DNA from: Littorina saxatilis
Taxonomy: Eukaryota; Mollusca; Gastropoda; Littorinimorpha; Littorinidae
Length of the DNA: 64,000 nt
Reading direction: 5' to 3'
Assembly (NCBI RefSeq): GCF_037325665.1
Contig: NW_027128233.1
Location: 265,001 to 329,000, forward strand
The notes beneath the pieces are model-generated. The model ran no database searches, had not been told where the DNA came from, and worked only from the letters and a program-made list of their open reading frames with translations. This document shows, piece by piece, positions 30,683-47,490 of this stretch. The number at the start of each line of letters is the position of its first letter. Position 1 is the first letter of the stretch. The translations under genes were made by a program, and so were the position numbers.

Positions 30683-30756
30683 GAGGATGCAGGGCGGAAT
30701 CATGTTTTGGCTGACAGCTCTGCTGTGTGCCATCCTCCTCCTGCAGTCTGCTCAAG
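30683..30756 (+). CDS. Signal-peptide exon of an unidentified secreted or membrane protein
   Basis: Acceptor TTCATTCCAG|GAGG, start ATG 30687, donor CAAG|GTAATA after 30756. The 23 codons and one extra base read MQGGIMFWLTALLCAILLLQ then SAQ, a classical signal peptide: short polar start, hydrophobic core, small residues before the likely cut. The exon ends in phase 1, common for signal-peptide exons. Downstream exons were not found; the gene faces the 3' end of the minus-strand gene that ends near 32564, so later exons may be inside its introns or further away. Confidence 0.6.
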
Positions 30757-31422
30757 GTAATACTCTCAGCATTATCTTTCCTTTCTACTGATGTTGCGTT
30801 TTTCCCCCGTGAAAATACACGATCATGCAGTCGTCGGCAACCAGCTCATCCAACGTGTGAATCACGTAGCTGCAGACAAAGAAGAGCAGCATCCTTAACC
30901 CCTTCACTGCCACAGTATAACAGCATTATCCGAACGGTCTATGGGAAAGAAATGTGTTTAGAACCCCTACAAGTACTTGGACAGTGGTTACCTCCCATTT
31001 AGTTTTCAGAAATGTCCTGAAATGTTGTTGACACAAATCCCACGTATGAGATACGGTTATGGGCGTAGGACAAACCGAAAATGACCACGTATTACATACG
31101 GGGTGGGCAGTGAAGGGGTTAATTATGAACAAAAGTGTACCGTTTTGTTTTGTCAATAATTAAACGTTCCAATAACATTGTGTAACCATTCATGCTTTTT
31201 GATTCAGAAAACAAAAGGTCAGTTGGACCTTAATAGGAAATATGTATTTGGTCCAAATGTCGTGCTTTATCTGCTTGGTAGGAAAATTGATGGTCAGAAG
31301 ACTTTTTACATATCAAAACTATCGGACGGCCGAGCAGCCAGGAGTCAGGCCAATGTGTCAAATCAATGACCGAAGACTTAAGGACTGAGGACGACACTGC
31401 ATAGCAATCAAACAAATCTTAA
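30757..31422. other. Non-coding, possible intron of the signal-peptide gene
   Basis: An inverted pair (TTAACCCCTTCACTGCCACA near 30895; GGGCAGTGAAGGGGTTAA near 31106) bounds a stretch of about 225 bp and looks like a small MITE. No exon identified. Confidence 0.4.
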
Positions 31423-31948
31423 AGCCATATGTACTCGATGACTATACACGCTAATTGCTTTACCAACAGCTGGAGACATGCTAAATTAAGTTCCCTGCAA
31501 AATATTGTGGTCTAGGACCCCTTCAATGTTGAGATATGTTAATTTTCATTTTGATCTGGATCGTCCTATTTATAGATTTGCCAACAGTTTGAACAGTTTG
31601 AACAGTTTGAACAGTTTTTGAACAGTTTGAACAGTTTTTATTCACAAAAAGCTCTTTTGAGCCACATAGTGAAAACAATTTACACTTAATGAACATGCAA
31701 AAGTACAAATGGAAAGATGGCATGAAGCAAAAACATGGTTATGATGTAAACAGAGGTAGCGTTGACGCAAGGGAAATAACTCCGCGTCTTTGTTTACATC
31801 CAAAGTTTTTGAGACTCTAAAACAAGCTGTAATGCATGTATATGGTCCGCGCATGGCGACATATCGTCATTACATGGTCTTATGGTGCGTTTGACATCGA
31901 TTATGGGCAAACTACACTTTGTAAACACGGGAGCGCGTACATATGCCT
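31423..31948. mobile_element. Kolobok/T2-like MITE with TTAA duplication
   Basis: Ends AGCCATATGTAC and GTACATATGCCT are inverted and flanked by TTAA at 31419-31422 and 31949-31952. TTAA duplication with TTAAAG termini is the T2/Kolobok pattern. Internal TTTGAACAG units repeat near 31590-31640. Confidence 0.7.
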
Positions 31949-32047
31949 TTAAGCTTGACCTGACAGGCTTTATATTCAACGGATGCAGCTGCCTGTCACT
32001 GTACTGTGAAGAGTATAGCATCTGACCGCCAATGTACAATTGTAAGC

Positions 32048-32420
32048 GCAGTGGCATGGTGGTAAGAGGTCGGCCTCCAAATCGGGAGGTCGTGAGTTCG
32101 AATCCAGGTCGCTGCCACCAGGTGGGTTAAGAGTGGAGATTTTTCCGATCTCCCAGGTCAACTTATGTGCAGACCTGCTAGTGACTTAACCCCCTTCGTG
32201 TGTACATGCACGCAAGCACAAGACCAAGTGCGCACGGAAAAGATCCTGTAATCCATGTCGGAGTTCGGTGGGTTACGGAAACATGAAAATACCCAGCATG
32301 CCTACTCAACGAAAGCGGAGTGAGCTCACTATGCTCTCAGAGTATAGTGTGGGGAACCCAAATGGGCAAACGAGCTCACACGTCACCAGACAATTCTGGA
32401 ACGCTGAAGAAGAAGAAGTA
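32048..32420 (+). mobile_element. SINE-A copy (alternative tRNA head)
   Basis: Head GCGCAGTGGCATGGTGGTAA and GTGAGTTCGAATCCAGG, body CACAAGACCAAGTGCGCACG, end GAAGAAGAAG. It carries an unusual internal replacement (GAGCTCACTATGCTCTCAG) where other copies have GGCTGCCTAAATGGCGG. Confidence 0.85.
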
Positions 32421-32563
32421 AGCACAATGATTTATGCAAGAAATGTCACACCATACATCAAAAGCACTGATCTTATACAATGCTTAAAGAGAGATATCTC
32501 AGACAAAGACAAAGAGATTTACCCAGTTATGCCATAAATGGCAAACCGTACAAAAGCACTGAC

Positions 32564-38925
<6,362 letters not shown>

Positions 38926-39294
38926 ATTTTAATCAGCAGTCGTTTAATCACAGCTTCCTCAACTCCAAATGCAACCAGTTTCGATTGCACAACTGGACAG
39001 AGGAAAGCGAAATCCCAAAGCGACGTCACTCTCATGTTTTTAATTTGCTTAGAATAACTTCCCTTGCAACAATCCGCAGATTTACAATCCCTTTAAAACA
39101 TACTTCGAATGAAGATATTATATCATTTCTTGTGCAAAAGTCACCATCAGTATCAGTGCATTTACTAGCAAGGTTTTTTTGATAGTTTTTATGATTTTAA
39201 CACCACAGCCAAGTAAATTATAACACGTAATCGTAGCAGACAACTTGTACCTCTTCTCTTTTAAAGAGCAAATTTGGTCACAAATCTGTCAAAC
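38926..39294. promoter_or_regulatory. Bidirectional promoter region between two start codons
   Basis: 369 bp between ATG 38925 (minus) and ATG 39295 (plus). No TATA box is well placed for either gene. GCGACGTCACT at 39019-39029 contains a CRE-like GACGTCA core. Two outward start codons this close imply a shared promoter; direct evidence is lacking. Confidence 0.6.
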
Positions 39295-42014
39295 ATGGCG
39301 CCGCCCATGAGCTGGCTGCTGTTTTTCCTGCTTGTTGTTTTGTGTGTTTCTGCCATTACAGCCAAGAAAGACGAAGAAGAATCAGAAAAGTGGAAAAAGA
39401 AAGATGTTCGAGATTATACCGATGCAGACGTTGAACGATTATTCGACCAGTGGGAAGTAAGCATCCCTAGGCACTTGGCAGTTCATGCTTCGTAAATCCG
39501 GCTCGAAGTCGTACGCCATGAAATTGAAAAAGAAATGTCTAAAGTGTCTGAACCTCATAACGCAGCCTCTGCTGTCCAAGTTAAGTTCTCGCTAACGCTA
39601 AGAGACGCAAGTTTTTGTATTCTTTTCCAATTTTTGGTTGTGTGCTAAATTCATAACTCAAAATTCAGTGGCATTCTTTACTTATTTTTGATACAAATTA
39701 CAAGTCCCTGTAAACAAGCCAAAGAACATTTGTCGTGAAATTAATTGACGGATTGAGCTCCAAACTTAAGCATTATTAATTAATTTGGTTGTTTGATCGA
39801 CGAAAATGATGTGAAAACGTTTACGTTTTCAACCAAGGGACATCATTACACGATGGAGATAATTCCTTCTTTGATGCATGTAATTGTAAACGAAATGCAT
39901 TCGTACAGTTCATCGGGGTTCATTCCGTGACTTCAAAGGGATCTAATATGACTTGTTATGACAGACGGGCGCAATGGCTTGGTGGTGATTTAAGACGCTG
40001 GTCTCCAAAGCGGAAGGTCGTGGGTTCGAATCCCGGCCGCACCTGGTGGGTTAGGGTGGACATTTTTTCGATCTCCCAGGTCTACTTGTGTGCAGACCTG
40101 CTAGTGCCTTATCCCCTTTCGTGTGTACACGCAAGCACAAGACCACGTGCGCATGGAAAAGATCCTGTAATCCATGTCAGAGTTCGGTGGGTTAAATAGA
40201 AACACGAAAATACCCAGCATGCTTCCTCCGAAAGCGGCGTATGGCTGCCTAAATGGCGGGGTAAAAATGGTCATACACGTAAAAATCAGCCCACGAACGC
40301 AGAAGAAGACTTGTTAGGATTACAAGTGCAGGTTCTACAAATTTGGAGGCTTAAATGCCTCTGAATTATGAGCTATGAATTTAACAGACTAAAGTTCAAG
40401 ATTACCCTTTTTGAATAAAACGTTGGCCTGCAATGTGAAAGGTTGAGTATGCCTGCAGGTGAGGATGGCTAAGGGTGGTATCATATCTAGCGCACACCGC
40501 ATAGCATACACATTGAAGTTTGTTCTTGTGCCGCTCGCTGGATACGGCCCGTCGTAGGCATGGACAGTTTTCCGGAACTTGTCTTGTTTGACTGCAGTTT
40601 TGAGGGGAACCTACTCCTCCAGATCGCCGAAAATCCTGATTTCTGGAAAACATCTGGGTTTGGACAACTTATGCAGTGTTGTTCTCAGGCCTTGGTATCC
40701 AGGTTTCCCAATTGCTTCGTTTCCGGCCGATTTATGTGGAGCACGTGATGCGCACAAAAAATATTGGCGGTCCAGAAGTGTCGTCTGCGCAATGATCGCG
40801 GCGGCTTTCTTGACTGCCAAGGACGACCGCGCACGTTGTGAGACGTCATTCGTTAAACCTCAATACGGTCATTTACACATGTATATGTTTTTGATCCGCT
40901 GCATTGGTCTGACGTACCCAGGTCGTTGGACCGACCAATAGTTTTGAGATGCAGGAGGTGCTATGACTGATGTTTTTATAGCCAGGACTTTGGACCTAAA
41001 CATATTACAGTGGAACCTCCCTACGTATTAAGACCTCCCACAAATATGAGAAAGTCAGGTCTTAAAAAGGAGGGAGTCTGAAAATGGGGGTACATTTTCA
41101 GAAATCATCAACAGAAAGTCTGAGAAAACAAAGGTCTTAAAATGGGGGTTCCATGCTTCACCGTAACAGCCATCACAGCTTCCCATTTCAGAAAAGAGTC
41201 TGAGAAAACAAGGTCTTAAAATGGAGGGAGTCTTAAAATGGGGGGTTCCACTGTAACATCCATCACAGCTTCCCGTGTGACAAAGAACTGTGTGTTGTGA
41301 CAGGACGGCGACGAAGACGAGCTGGAGCCCGATGAGTTGCCGGAGTGGAAACGCGAACGACCCACGGTTGACATGTCCAAGATGGACCTCAGCAAGCCGG
41401 AAGAGGTCCTCAAGATATCCAAGAAAGGTCAGACTCTCATGATGTTCGCCACTGTGGCCGGTAAGACACTGATTCCTTTGGGCAGGGAAATAGCTAAGTC
41501 AGTACAGTGGTACCTACCATGTGGGGCCCCTCCGATGAGAGGACACCTCCCATAAAAGGACACATTCTGCGGTCCTTTTGTCTATTATCTCTACCAAAAT
41601 ATATCTGAGGTTGTTATGACAGGTAACCTGCAAAGTAGGGACACTCTTAGGTGGTCCCAAGGTAAGGGTGTCCTTTCATCACAGGTACCACTCAATAGTG
41701 TCGCTGGCTTCAAAACCAGTTGTCGTTATTGGCGAGGGTTCCATCCCCATGTTCGGCAAGGGATATATTCTCCCAGAGTCAACTTTAGGCAGAATCTCCT
41801 CAGTGTCCGAGCATGCGCACGATAAAGCAAAAGGAACTTCTGAATGCAGATTCGTACACTTTCTTATTTCTTAGTTACTCTTAAACGTCCTCTGTTTCTT
41901 AGTTGTTAAATAATATGGTCTTGTTCCCAGGGTACAACAAATTGACCAAGTGCATTATGGGAAGTCTAGGGGCTTGGAGCTCTTTCATTTCTGTTTCCTT
42001 TACTTGATTTGCCC

Positions 42015-42045
<31 letters not shown>

Positions 42046-45000
42046 GAGGCTTATATCGCGCATATTCCGTGGGTACAGTTCTAGGCGCTCTGCAGTGATG
42101 CCGTGTGAGATGAAATTTTATACGGCCAGTAATTGCAGCCATTTCGGCGCATATTTACCTTTCACGGCCTATTATTCCAAGTCACACGGGTATAGGTAGA
42201 CAATTATTAACTGTGCCTAAGCAATTTTTGCCAGGAAAGACCCTTTTGTCAATCGTGGGATCTTTAACGTGCACACCCAATGTAGTGTACACGGGGGGGA
42301 GTTCGGACACCGAAGAGAGTCTGCACACAAATTTGACTCTGAAATAAATTTCCGCCGAACCTGGGATCGAACTCACGCTGACAGCGGCCAACTGAATACA
42401 AATCCTGCGCGCTACCAACTGAGCTATATCCCCGCCCACATTGTTGTGCTGGGAAATTCAGGTCACTTCCTACCAGTGGAAAGCTAGCAGCAACAGAGTC
42501 TCCTAGCTACCCAGGTGTCTGTGTGTTAGGTGTAATCAGCCACCTGCACGTATGGCAGAACGACTGAGGTCTTTTACATGTCGCTGTGGTGAGTCGGGGG
42601 TGGGACATGGATACTGTCTCCGAGTGTGGACACAAAGTTGACTTAATGTGTCTGTCCCGGCTCGGATTCAAACCAAGACCTGCGGATCACAAGTTGAGTG
42701 CTCTTGGCGTGTTGATCAAACGTTTCAGTGATAGGTTCATTCTGATGTTCCCTGACTCAGTGACTGGTACGTTTCGTCTTCCCTGGAAACCAGGGCCGAG
42801 GTGCACCAACCTAAACCAGCTGGTGCCACCTAACTGGGTCGTACATAGCCCCATGGTTGGATTGGTTGATTTTGATTTGTTGAGATTTCAACCAATTAGA
42901 TCTCATGTTAGGTTGCTCCCAGTGTCGCGTCGTGCACCTCGGCCCTGGTCATTAGGGAAGTCCGAGGCTTTTTTTTTGCTTTGTGTCTGTCTTCATTAAG
43001 CATACACACAAACACAGACACCGTACATACACCCACACACGCATGCATGTTAATAATGCAATTCAAACTGCAACCAGCTATGTATCTTAGTCCTAAATTA
43101 TATTTATTTTACGCTGTCCAACAGGTGATCCGACAGAAGCTGACACAGAAAGGATCTCCGCCTTGTGGCATTCCAGTCTCTTCAACGCCAACATTGAAAC
43201 ACAGAGGTGAGAGCTCCCACTGACACAGGTAACAAGTTGATAACACTGACTGACGGGGTAAGACGTCGGCCTCTTAATCAGAAGGCCGAGGGTTCTAGCC
43301 GCGGCCGCCGGGTGGGTTAAAGGCACAGTAAGCCTCCCGTAAACCATCACAGAGCTCCCCGAGCGTCTACATACAGTACAAGCATACTTCCATTTGAACG
43401 CTCACCGAACGGGAACATCCTGGCTGCTTTCTGTCGAGCGTGAGAAATGTTCAAAGAATTTATTTTCGTGGACTTGGCCTGCTACAACAATGGCGCCTCG
43501 TTTTGGTGCTGGACGGCTGTTATGATACCGGAAATCACGCCCGGGCAGTAAGCCTCCCGTAAACCATCACATATACTGTCAGGTTTTTATACACAGTACA
43601 AACACGCTTCCATTTGAACACTCACCGAACGGGAACATCCTAGGTGCCCTACGTAAAGAGCGAGCAATGTTCAAAGAAATAATTTTTCGGATTGTCTCCA
43701 TCTCAATCGGACCCATCCTGAACTCAGGTCAAAAATGAGTTACTTCCCTTCAACTGGCGATAGCCGTGGAGCGATGATTATCAGAATGATTTGGACCGTG
43801 GTGCGTTTTGGCGCTAGACCTAACTTTTAAAATCTAAATAATAAATTCTCAGCTTGTTACACAAACATTCTTAAATAATAAAAGAATTCTTTTTTCATCA
43901 AGACAAGATCAGTACAATTCGAAGTTTTGAAAGTTTGAAAAGCCCGAAAGCAGGGTCACGCAAGGTCGTGATTTTCATAGCAGACGACGGTTTATAGGCA
44001 GTCAAAAGCCATCGCTCGAGTTCTTATGAATCACATTCGTTTTTTTCGTGAAAAGTCAGAGGTACATAACGTGCTATTGCAGATAAGCTCACAGCGAGCC
44101 CCATTCAAATTACAAACTGACGACTGCATTGTGAAAAAGGGAAACTGGATCACACGGGTTCACGATGGCTCAGGGGTAAGATAAACCACGCAAAAATAAA
44201 TTCTTTGAAAATTGCTCGCTCTTTACGTAGGGCACCTAGGATGTTCCCGTTTGGTGAGCGTTCAAATGGAAGGGTGTTTGTACTGTGTGTAAAAGCCTGA
44301 CAGTATCTGTGATGGTTTACGGGACGCGTACTGTGCCTTTAAGGGTGGAGATTTGTCCGATCTCCCAGGTCAACTTATGTGCAGACCTGCTAGTGCCTTA
44401 TCCCCCTTTGTGTGTACACGCAAGTGCGCACGGAAAAGATCCTGTAATCCATGCCAGAGTTCGGTGGGTTATAGAAACACGATAATACCCAGCATGCTTC
44501 CTCCGAAAGCGGCGTATGGCTGCCTAAATGGCGGGGTAAAAATGGTCATACACGTAAAATTCCACTCATGCAAAGACACGAGTGTACGTGGGAGTTTCAG
44601 CCCACGAACACAGAAGAAGAAGAAAAAGATAACACTGACACTTAACAGTGTTCAGCTTGGGAGGAAAAAGACTGATTAGCGTGCGCTTTTATTTTATTAC
44701 TGTAAACTGTGCATTGGGTGGCTCAGTGGTAAGTATTTTTGGAAAAAGACTTTTTCAGGATATTCAATTTTTATCTTTCGGCCAACAGATTGATTCTATG
44801 AATGTTTTGATATCAATTTCACTTGTTTATAAACTGTGCTCATACCCAAAAAAGGTATGTGGTGGGGGATAACCATGTGCTGTTCACATGTCATGACAGG
44901 ACGCAGACGTGAGACATTAAGGATTTCCGCAGCAAGACAACTGACTGCGACTTGTTTCTAAACTGTGCGCTTGTTGCTGACAGCTTTTGTAGAGGGAGGG

Positions 45001-46337
45001 GATCACCCCCCGCTGTTCATTTGTTGAGATAGGGGGCAGATATTGGACTTTCAGGATTTCCTGGTGCAGCAGGGTTACACTTGTTCATTTTTAACTTCAG
45101 GCTGTCAACACTGAATGTTTTGATATGGCTTTCAGCGACTAGTTTCTAATCTGTGTGCTTGTTGCTGACAGGTTTGTGGTGGGAGCTAACCGCGTGCTGT
45201 TCATGTGTCGTGACGGAGCCCAGGCCTGGGACATCAAGGACTTCTTGGTGAAGCAGGACAACTGTGACAGCGTGGAGATCGAGGGGCAAACTTTTCATGC
45301 TAAAGGCGGCAAAGGGGTGAGTAAGAGAAATATTTTATCTATGAGAAATCTTCATCTTCTTCTTCTTCTTCATTCGTGGACTGAAACTTGTTGTGTGTCC
45401 GTGTATAAAGCCATGCATACTTTTTTCATCAGAGGTAAATGACTGCTATATAAATTGTTCCAAGACTTCAAACAGCTGTTTTTCAAATGGTATTGCCTCT
45501 CTTGAATTGCTACTCTGATGGGCGCAATGTCCTAGTGAATAAGACGCCGGCCTCCTAAGCGGAAGATTTTGTGTTTGATTCCCGGCTTCACCTGGTGGGT
45601 TAAGGGTGGAGATTTTCCGATCTCCCGGGACAACTTGTGTGCTGACCTGCTAGTGCCTTATCCCCCTTCGTGTGTACACGCAAGCACAAGACCAAGTGCG
45701 CACGAAAAAGATCCTGTAATTAGAGTTGGGTGGGTTATAGAAACACAAAAATACAAAGCATGCCTCCCTCGAAAGCAGTGTATGGCTGCCTAAATAGCGG
45801 GGTCAAAACGATCATACACCTAAAATCCCACTTGTGCAATAAAAACAGGAGTGTACGTGGGAGTTTCAGCCCATGGATGAAGAAGAAGAAGAAGAAAATG
45901 CTACTTGCTTGGTTATACAGTTGGTTGTTTGAGTCATTTATTTTCTGAAATTTCATGCTATGTGTTTGTCAAAATGACGACCGCTTTATCATCAGTTGCA
46001 GTGACATCATTTGCATCATGATTTATTGTGTGTTACAGTGACATCATTGGCATTACAATGTACTGTGTGTTAGTGTTACAGTGACATCATTAACATTACA
46101 ATTTACTGTGTGTTAGTGTAACAGTGACATCATTAGCATTACAATTTACTGTGTGTTGCAGTGACATCATTAGCATAACAATTTATTGTGTATTACAGTA
46201 ACATCATTAGCATAACGATTTTCTGTGTGTTACAGGATTCGAACAGCACAAATGACAAGAAGAAAGACGGTAAAGGGGAAAAGAAAAAGATTGCCGGCGG
46301 CAATGACATCAAAAAGAAGAAGAAAGATGAGCTGTGA
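39295..46337 (+). CDS. MESD: MESD, LRP chaperone (Boca/MESD family), five exons
   Basis: Exons: 39295-39456, 41304-41460, 43125-43206, 45172-45316, 46236-46337; all introns are GT-AG and phases match (0,1,2,0), giving 215 residues. Start ATG 39295: signal peptide MAPPMSWLLFFLLVVLCVSA, then KKDEEESEKWKKKDVRDYTD. Family-defining stretches follow: SKPEEVLKISKKGQTLMMFA, TVAGDPTEADTERISALWHS, SLFNANIETQRFVVGANRVL, FMCRDGAQAWDIKDFLVKQD. The tail is Lys-rich and ends KKKKKDEL, an ER-retrieval signal. Known MESD proteins fold YWTD propellers of LDL-receptor relatives (LRP5/6; arrow in fly) in the ER and so support Wnt signalling. The length lies between fly Boca and vertebrate MESD. Introns are full of SINEs and MITEs. 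Possible in-frame TTG 39274 is not needed. Confidence 0.95.
39959..40307 (+). mobile_element. SINE-A copy in MESD intron 1
   Basis: Alternative tRNA head (GACGGGCGCAATGGCTTGGT, GTGGGTTCGAATCCCGG) and the common body. 9-bp target duplication GACTTGTTA at 39950-39958 and 40308-40316. Confidence 0.9.
41008..41253. mobile_element. CAGTGGAACC MITE in MESD intron 1, partly duplicated
   Basis: CAGTGGAACCTCCC and GGGGGGTTCCACTG are inverted ends flanked by TA. The words CCATCACAGCTTCCC and AGAGTCTGAGAAAACAAGG each occur twice (near 41170/41260 and 41115/41195), so about 90 bp of MITE end plus flank was tandemly duplicated just before the exon 2 acceptor. Confidence 0.7.
41505..41692. mobile_element. 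CAGTGGTACC MITE in MESD intron 2
   Basis: Begins 45 bp after the exon 2 donor. Left end CAGTGGTACCTACCATG, right end CACAGGTACCACT, with internal GGACACCTCCCATAAAAGGA. Followed to about 41830 by a degraded SINE-A piece (GAGGGTTCCATCCCCATG, CAGAGTCAACTTTAGGC). Confidence 0.7.
42012..42437 (-). mobile_element. SINE-D, complete: tRNA head, LINE-like tail
   Basis: Minus orientation: (CAAT)n tail at 42016-42044, then AGGCTTATATCGCGCATATT, CTCTGCAGTGATGCCGTGTG, and at the right the SINE-A-type head (GACTCTGAAATAAATTTCCG, TGAGCTATATCCCCGCCC). The (GATT)n/ATATAA tail recalls L2-type LINE ends. MESD intron 2. Confidence 0.8.
42480..42710 (-). mobile_element. SINE-B copy, diverged
   Basis: Reverse of the SINE at 53242: GTAATCAGCCACCTGCACGT, TATGGCAGAACGACTGAGGT, CCCGGCTCGGATTCAAACC, GATCACAAGTTGAGTGCTC. 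MESD intron 2. Confidence 0.7.
42790..42948. mobile_element. Short MITE with 17-bp perfect inverted ends
   Basis: CCAGGGCCGAGGTGCAC at 42790-42806 is exactly inverse to 42932-42948. 159 bp in MESD intron 2. Further inner words (CCAACCTAA / TTAGGTTG) extend the symmetry, so the transcript would fold. Confidence 0.8.
43251..44627 (+). mobile_element. SINE-A copy in MESD intron 3, split by Kolobok-like element
   Basis: Head TGACGGGGTAAGACGTCGGC and body from 44343 (GGGTGGAGATTTGTCCGATC) onward. 12-bp target duplication GATAACACTGAC at 43239-43250 and 44628-44639. Confidence 0.9.
43321..44338. mobile_element. Kolobok/T2-like element with doubled left end
   Basis: Ends AGGCACAGTAAGCCTCCCGT and the inverse (GACGCGTACTGTGCCT) are flanked by TTAA (43317-43320, 44339-44342). 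Inverted similarity extends over at least 150 bp (CATTTGAACGCTCACCGAAC, GGGAACATCCT). A second copy of the left end begins near 43545 (GGGCAGTAAGCCTCCCGTAA), so the left arm is duplicated. No transposase; non-autonomous. Confidence 0.8.
44855..44950 (+). pseudogene. Decayed copy 1 of MESD exon 4
   Basis: GTATGTGGTGGGGGATAACC, ATGTGCTGTTCACATGTC and GCAAGACAACTG follow, in order, the exon 4 words GTTTGTGGTGGGAGCTAACC, GTGCTGTTCATGTGTC and GCAGGACAACTG. It lacks an AG acceptor at its start (AAAAAAG precedes). Not expected to be spliced. Confidence 0.7.
44984..45075 (+). pseudogene. Decayed copy 2 of MESD exon 4
   Basis: Preceded by GTGCGCTTGTTGCTGACAG, nearly identical to the functional acceptor GTGTGCTTGTTGCTGACAG at 45153-45171. 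The body CTTTTGTAGAGGGAGGGGAT, CTGTTCATTTGTTGAGA, AGGATTTCCTGGTGCAGCAG is a diverged version of exon 4. In-frame stops make productive use unlikely, but the acceptor looks usable. Confidence 0.7.
45518..45896 (+). mobile_element. SINE-A copy in MESD intron 4
   Basis: Alternative tRNA head (GATGGGCGCAATGTCCTAGT), body as elsewhere, (GAA)n tail. Upstream, 45352-45430 (CTTCTTCTTCTTCTTCATTC) is a short reverse SINE-A end. Confidence 0.85.
46015..46235. repeat. Minisatellite carrying the MESD exon 5 acceptor
   Basis: Five to six units of about 40-50 bp built on CAGTGACATCATTAGCATTA and CAATTTACTGTGTGTTA. Each unit ends in an acceptor-like TGTGTGTTACAG or variant; the last is the acceptor used before GATTCG at 46236. 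Confidence 0.85.
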
Positions 46338-46625
46338 AAATGTGCGTCAAAGAGACTGCCCGTGTGATTGTGTGTGTTGATTCAGAGTACGCAAGTTTTG
46401 TTGGTTATACATGTACATGTGATGTTTGATCTTTACCTGTGGATAACTGAATCATGCCGTGTTCAATAAGTGTCAAACTGGTAAAGTAGGCACTCGTGCA
46501 CAAAATGTGTTGGATCAGAGTTTTTTTGTTTGTTTTTTTTCCCAAAATTTTAATCAATCTGTTGGATCAGAGTTAGAAAAAATTACATTAACATGATAAG
46601 AAAAAAGAATAGGGTCAGTATAGGA
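46338..46625 (+). other. MESD 3' UTR and founder of the downstream copies
   Basis: AGAGACTGCCCGTGTGATTG, GTTTTGTTGGTTATAC, ACCTGTGGATAACTGAATCA and CACAAAATGTGTTGGATCAG are the words that recur at 47.0, 47.5, 49.2 and 50.0 kb. No clear AATAAA in this unit. Confidence 0.75.
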
Positions 46626-46990
46626 GTTCCCCCCGCTGGTTAGGGGGAAGAATTTACCCTATGCTCCCCAGCATGTCGTAAGAGGCAACTAACGGATTCT
46701 TTTTCTCCTTTTACCCTTGTTAAGTGTTTCTTGTATAGAATATAGTCAATGTTTGTAAAGATTTTAGCCAAGCAGTATGTAAGAAATGTTAAGTCCTTTG
46801 TACTGGAAACTGGCATTCTCCCAGTAAGGTCATATATTGTACTACGTTGCAAGCCCCTGGAGCAAATTTTTGATTAGTGCTTTTGTGAACAAGAAACAAT
46901 TAACAAGTGGCTCTATCCCATCTCCTCCCTTTCCCCGTCGCGATATAACCTTGAACGGTTGAAAACGATGTAAACACCAAATAAAGAAAG
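46626..46990 (+). mobile_element. SINE-C copy 1
   Basis: Starts CCCCCCGCTGGTTAGGGGGA, AGAATTTACCC; passes GCTCCCCAGCATGTCGTAAG and CCCCTGGAGCAAATTTTTGA; ends GCGATATAACCTTGAACGG, AACACCAAATAAAGAAAG. About 365 bp, four copies in the window. Confidence 0.8.
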
Positions 46991-47029
46991 TATAGGAGTT
47001 GGGTTTTTTTACTTTTTTTTTTAACCTTT

Positions 47030-47490
47030 GTATGGGTTGAAATTCTGATTACTGCAAATTTTGTTGGTTATACACGATGTTCTTCATTTGTAGATGAATC
47101 ATGCCAGGTAATTTAAGTGTCACACATGTCAATTAGGTCCATCACGTACACAAAATGTGTTGCATCAGGGTTACGTTAACATGGTAAAACGGTCGGGCAA
47201 GTAGGAAAGTTTATCTCCTTTAGATTTTAGTTTTCTTTTATTTTCCGCAAAGCTGAACATCTGTATCTGTACTCTGATTTTGTTTATGTAGTGAGGGTGA
47301 TAATGCTGAGTATTAATCAGGAAAACGGAATCTTTGACTTGCACATTGTATAGTTCACTCACTTTTTTTTTCATTTTTCACTTGATTGTCTCCCTTGGGC
47401 CGTCACCCTCAAACGTTTTCAGTGCTGTTGAACATGCACCTATCTCTTTTTTTGCTCTTTTTTTTGTGGTGGGGGGGGGGGGGGGGTTTA
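47030..47490 (+). repeat. MESD 3'-end tandem copy A
   Basis: Repeats the MESD 3' flank: AATTTTGTTGGTTATACACG, AGATGAATCATGCC, CACAAAATGTGTTGCATCAG, then flank words TAGTGAGGGTGATAATGCTG and GATTGTCTCCCTTGG that recur in copies C and D. It ends in a G run (47471-47486) before the KDEL-bearing segment. Confidence 0.8.

Noticed and set aside
44984-45075. A functional alternative exon of MESD
   Set aside because: The acceptor is good, but the body has in-frame stops and lost the conserved residues, so it was listed as a decayed copy.
46640-46852. A similar 70-codon minus-strand frame in all four SINE-C copies
   Set aside because: The copies are repeats of one another, so shared openness is not evidence of selection; the SINE is read on the other strand.
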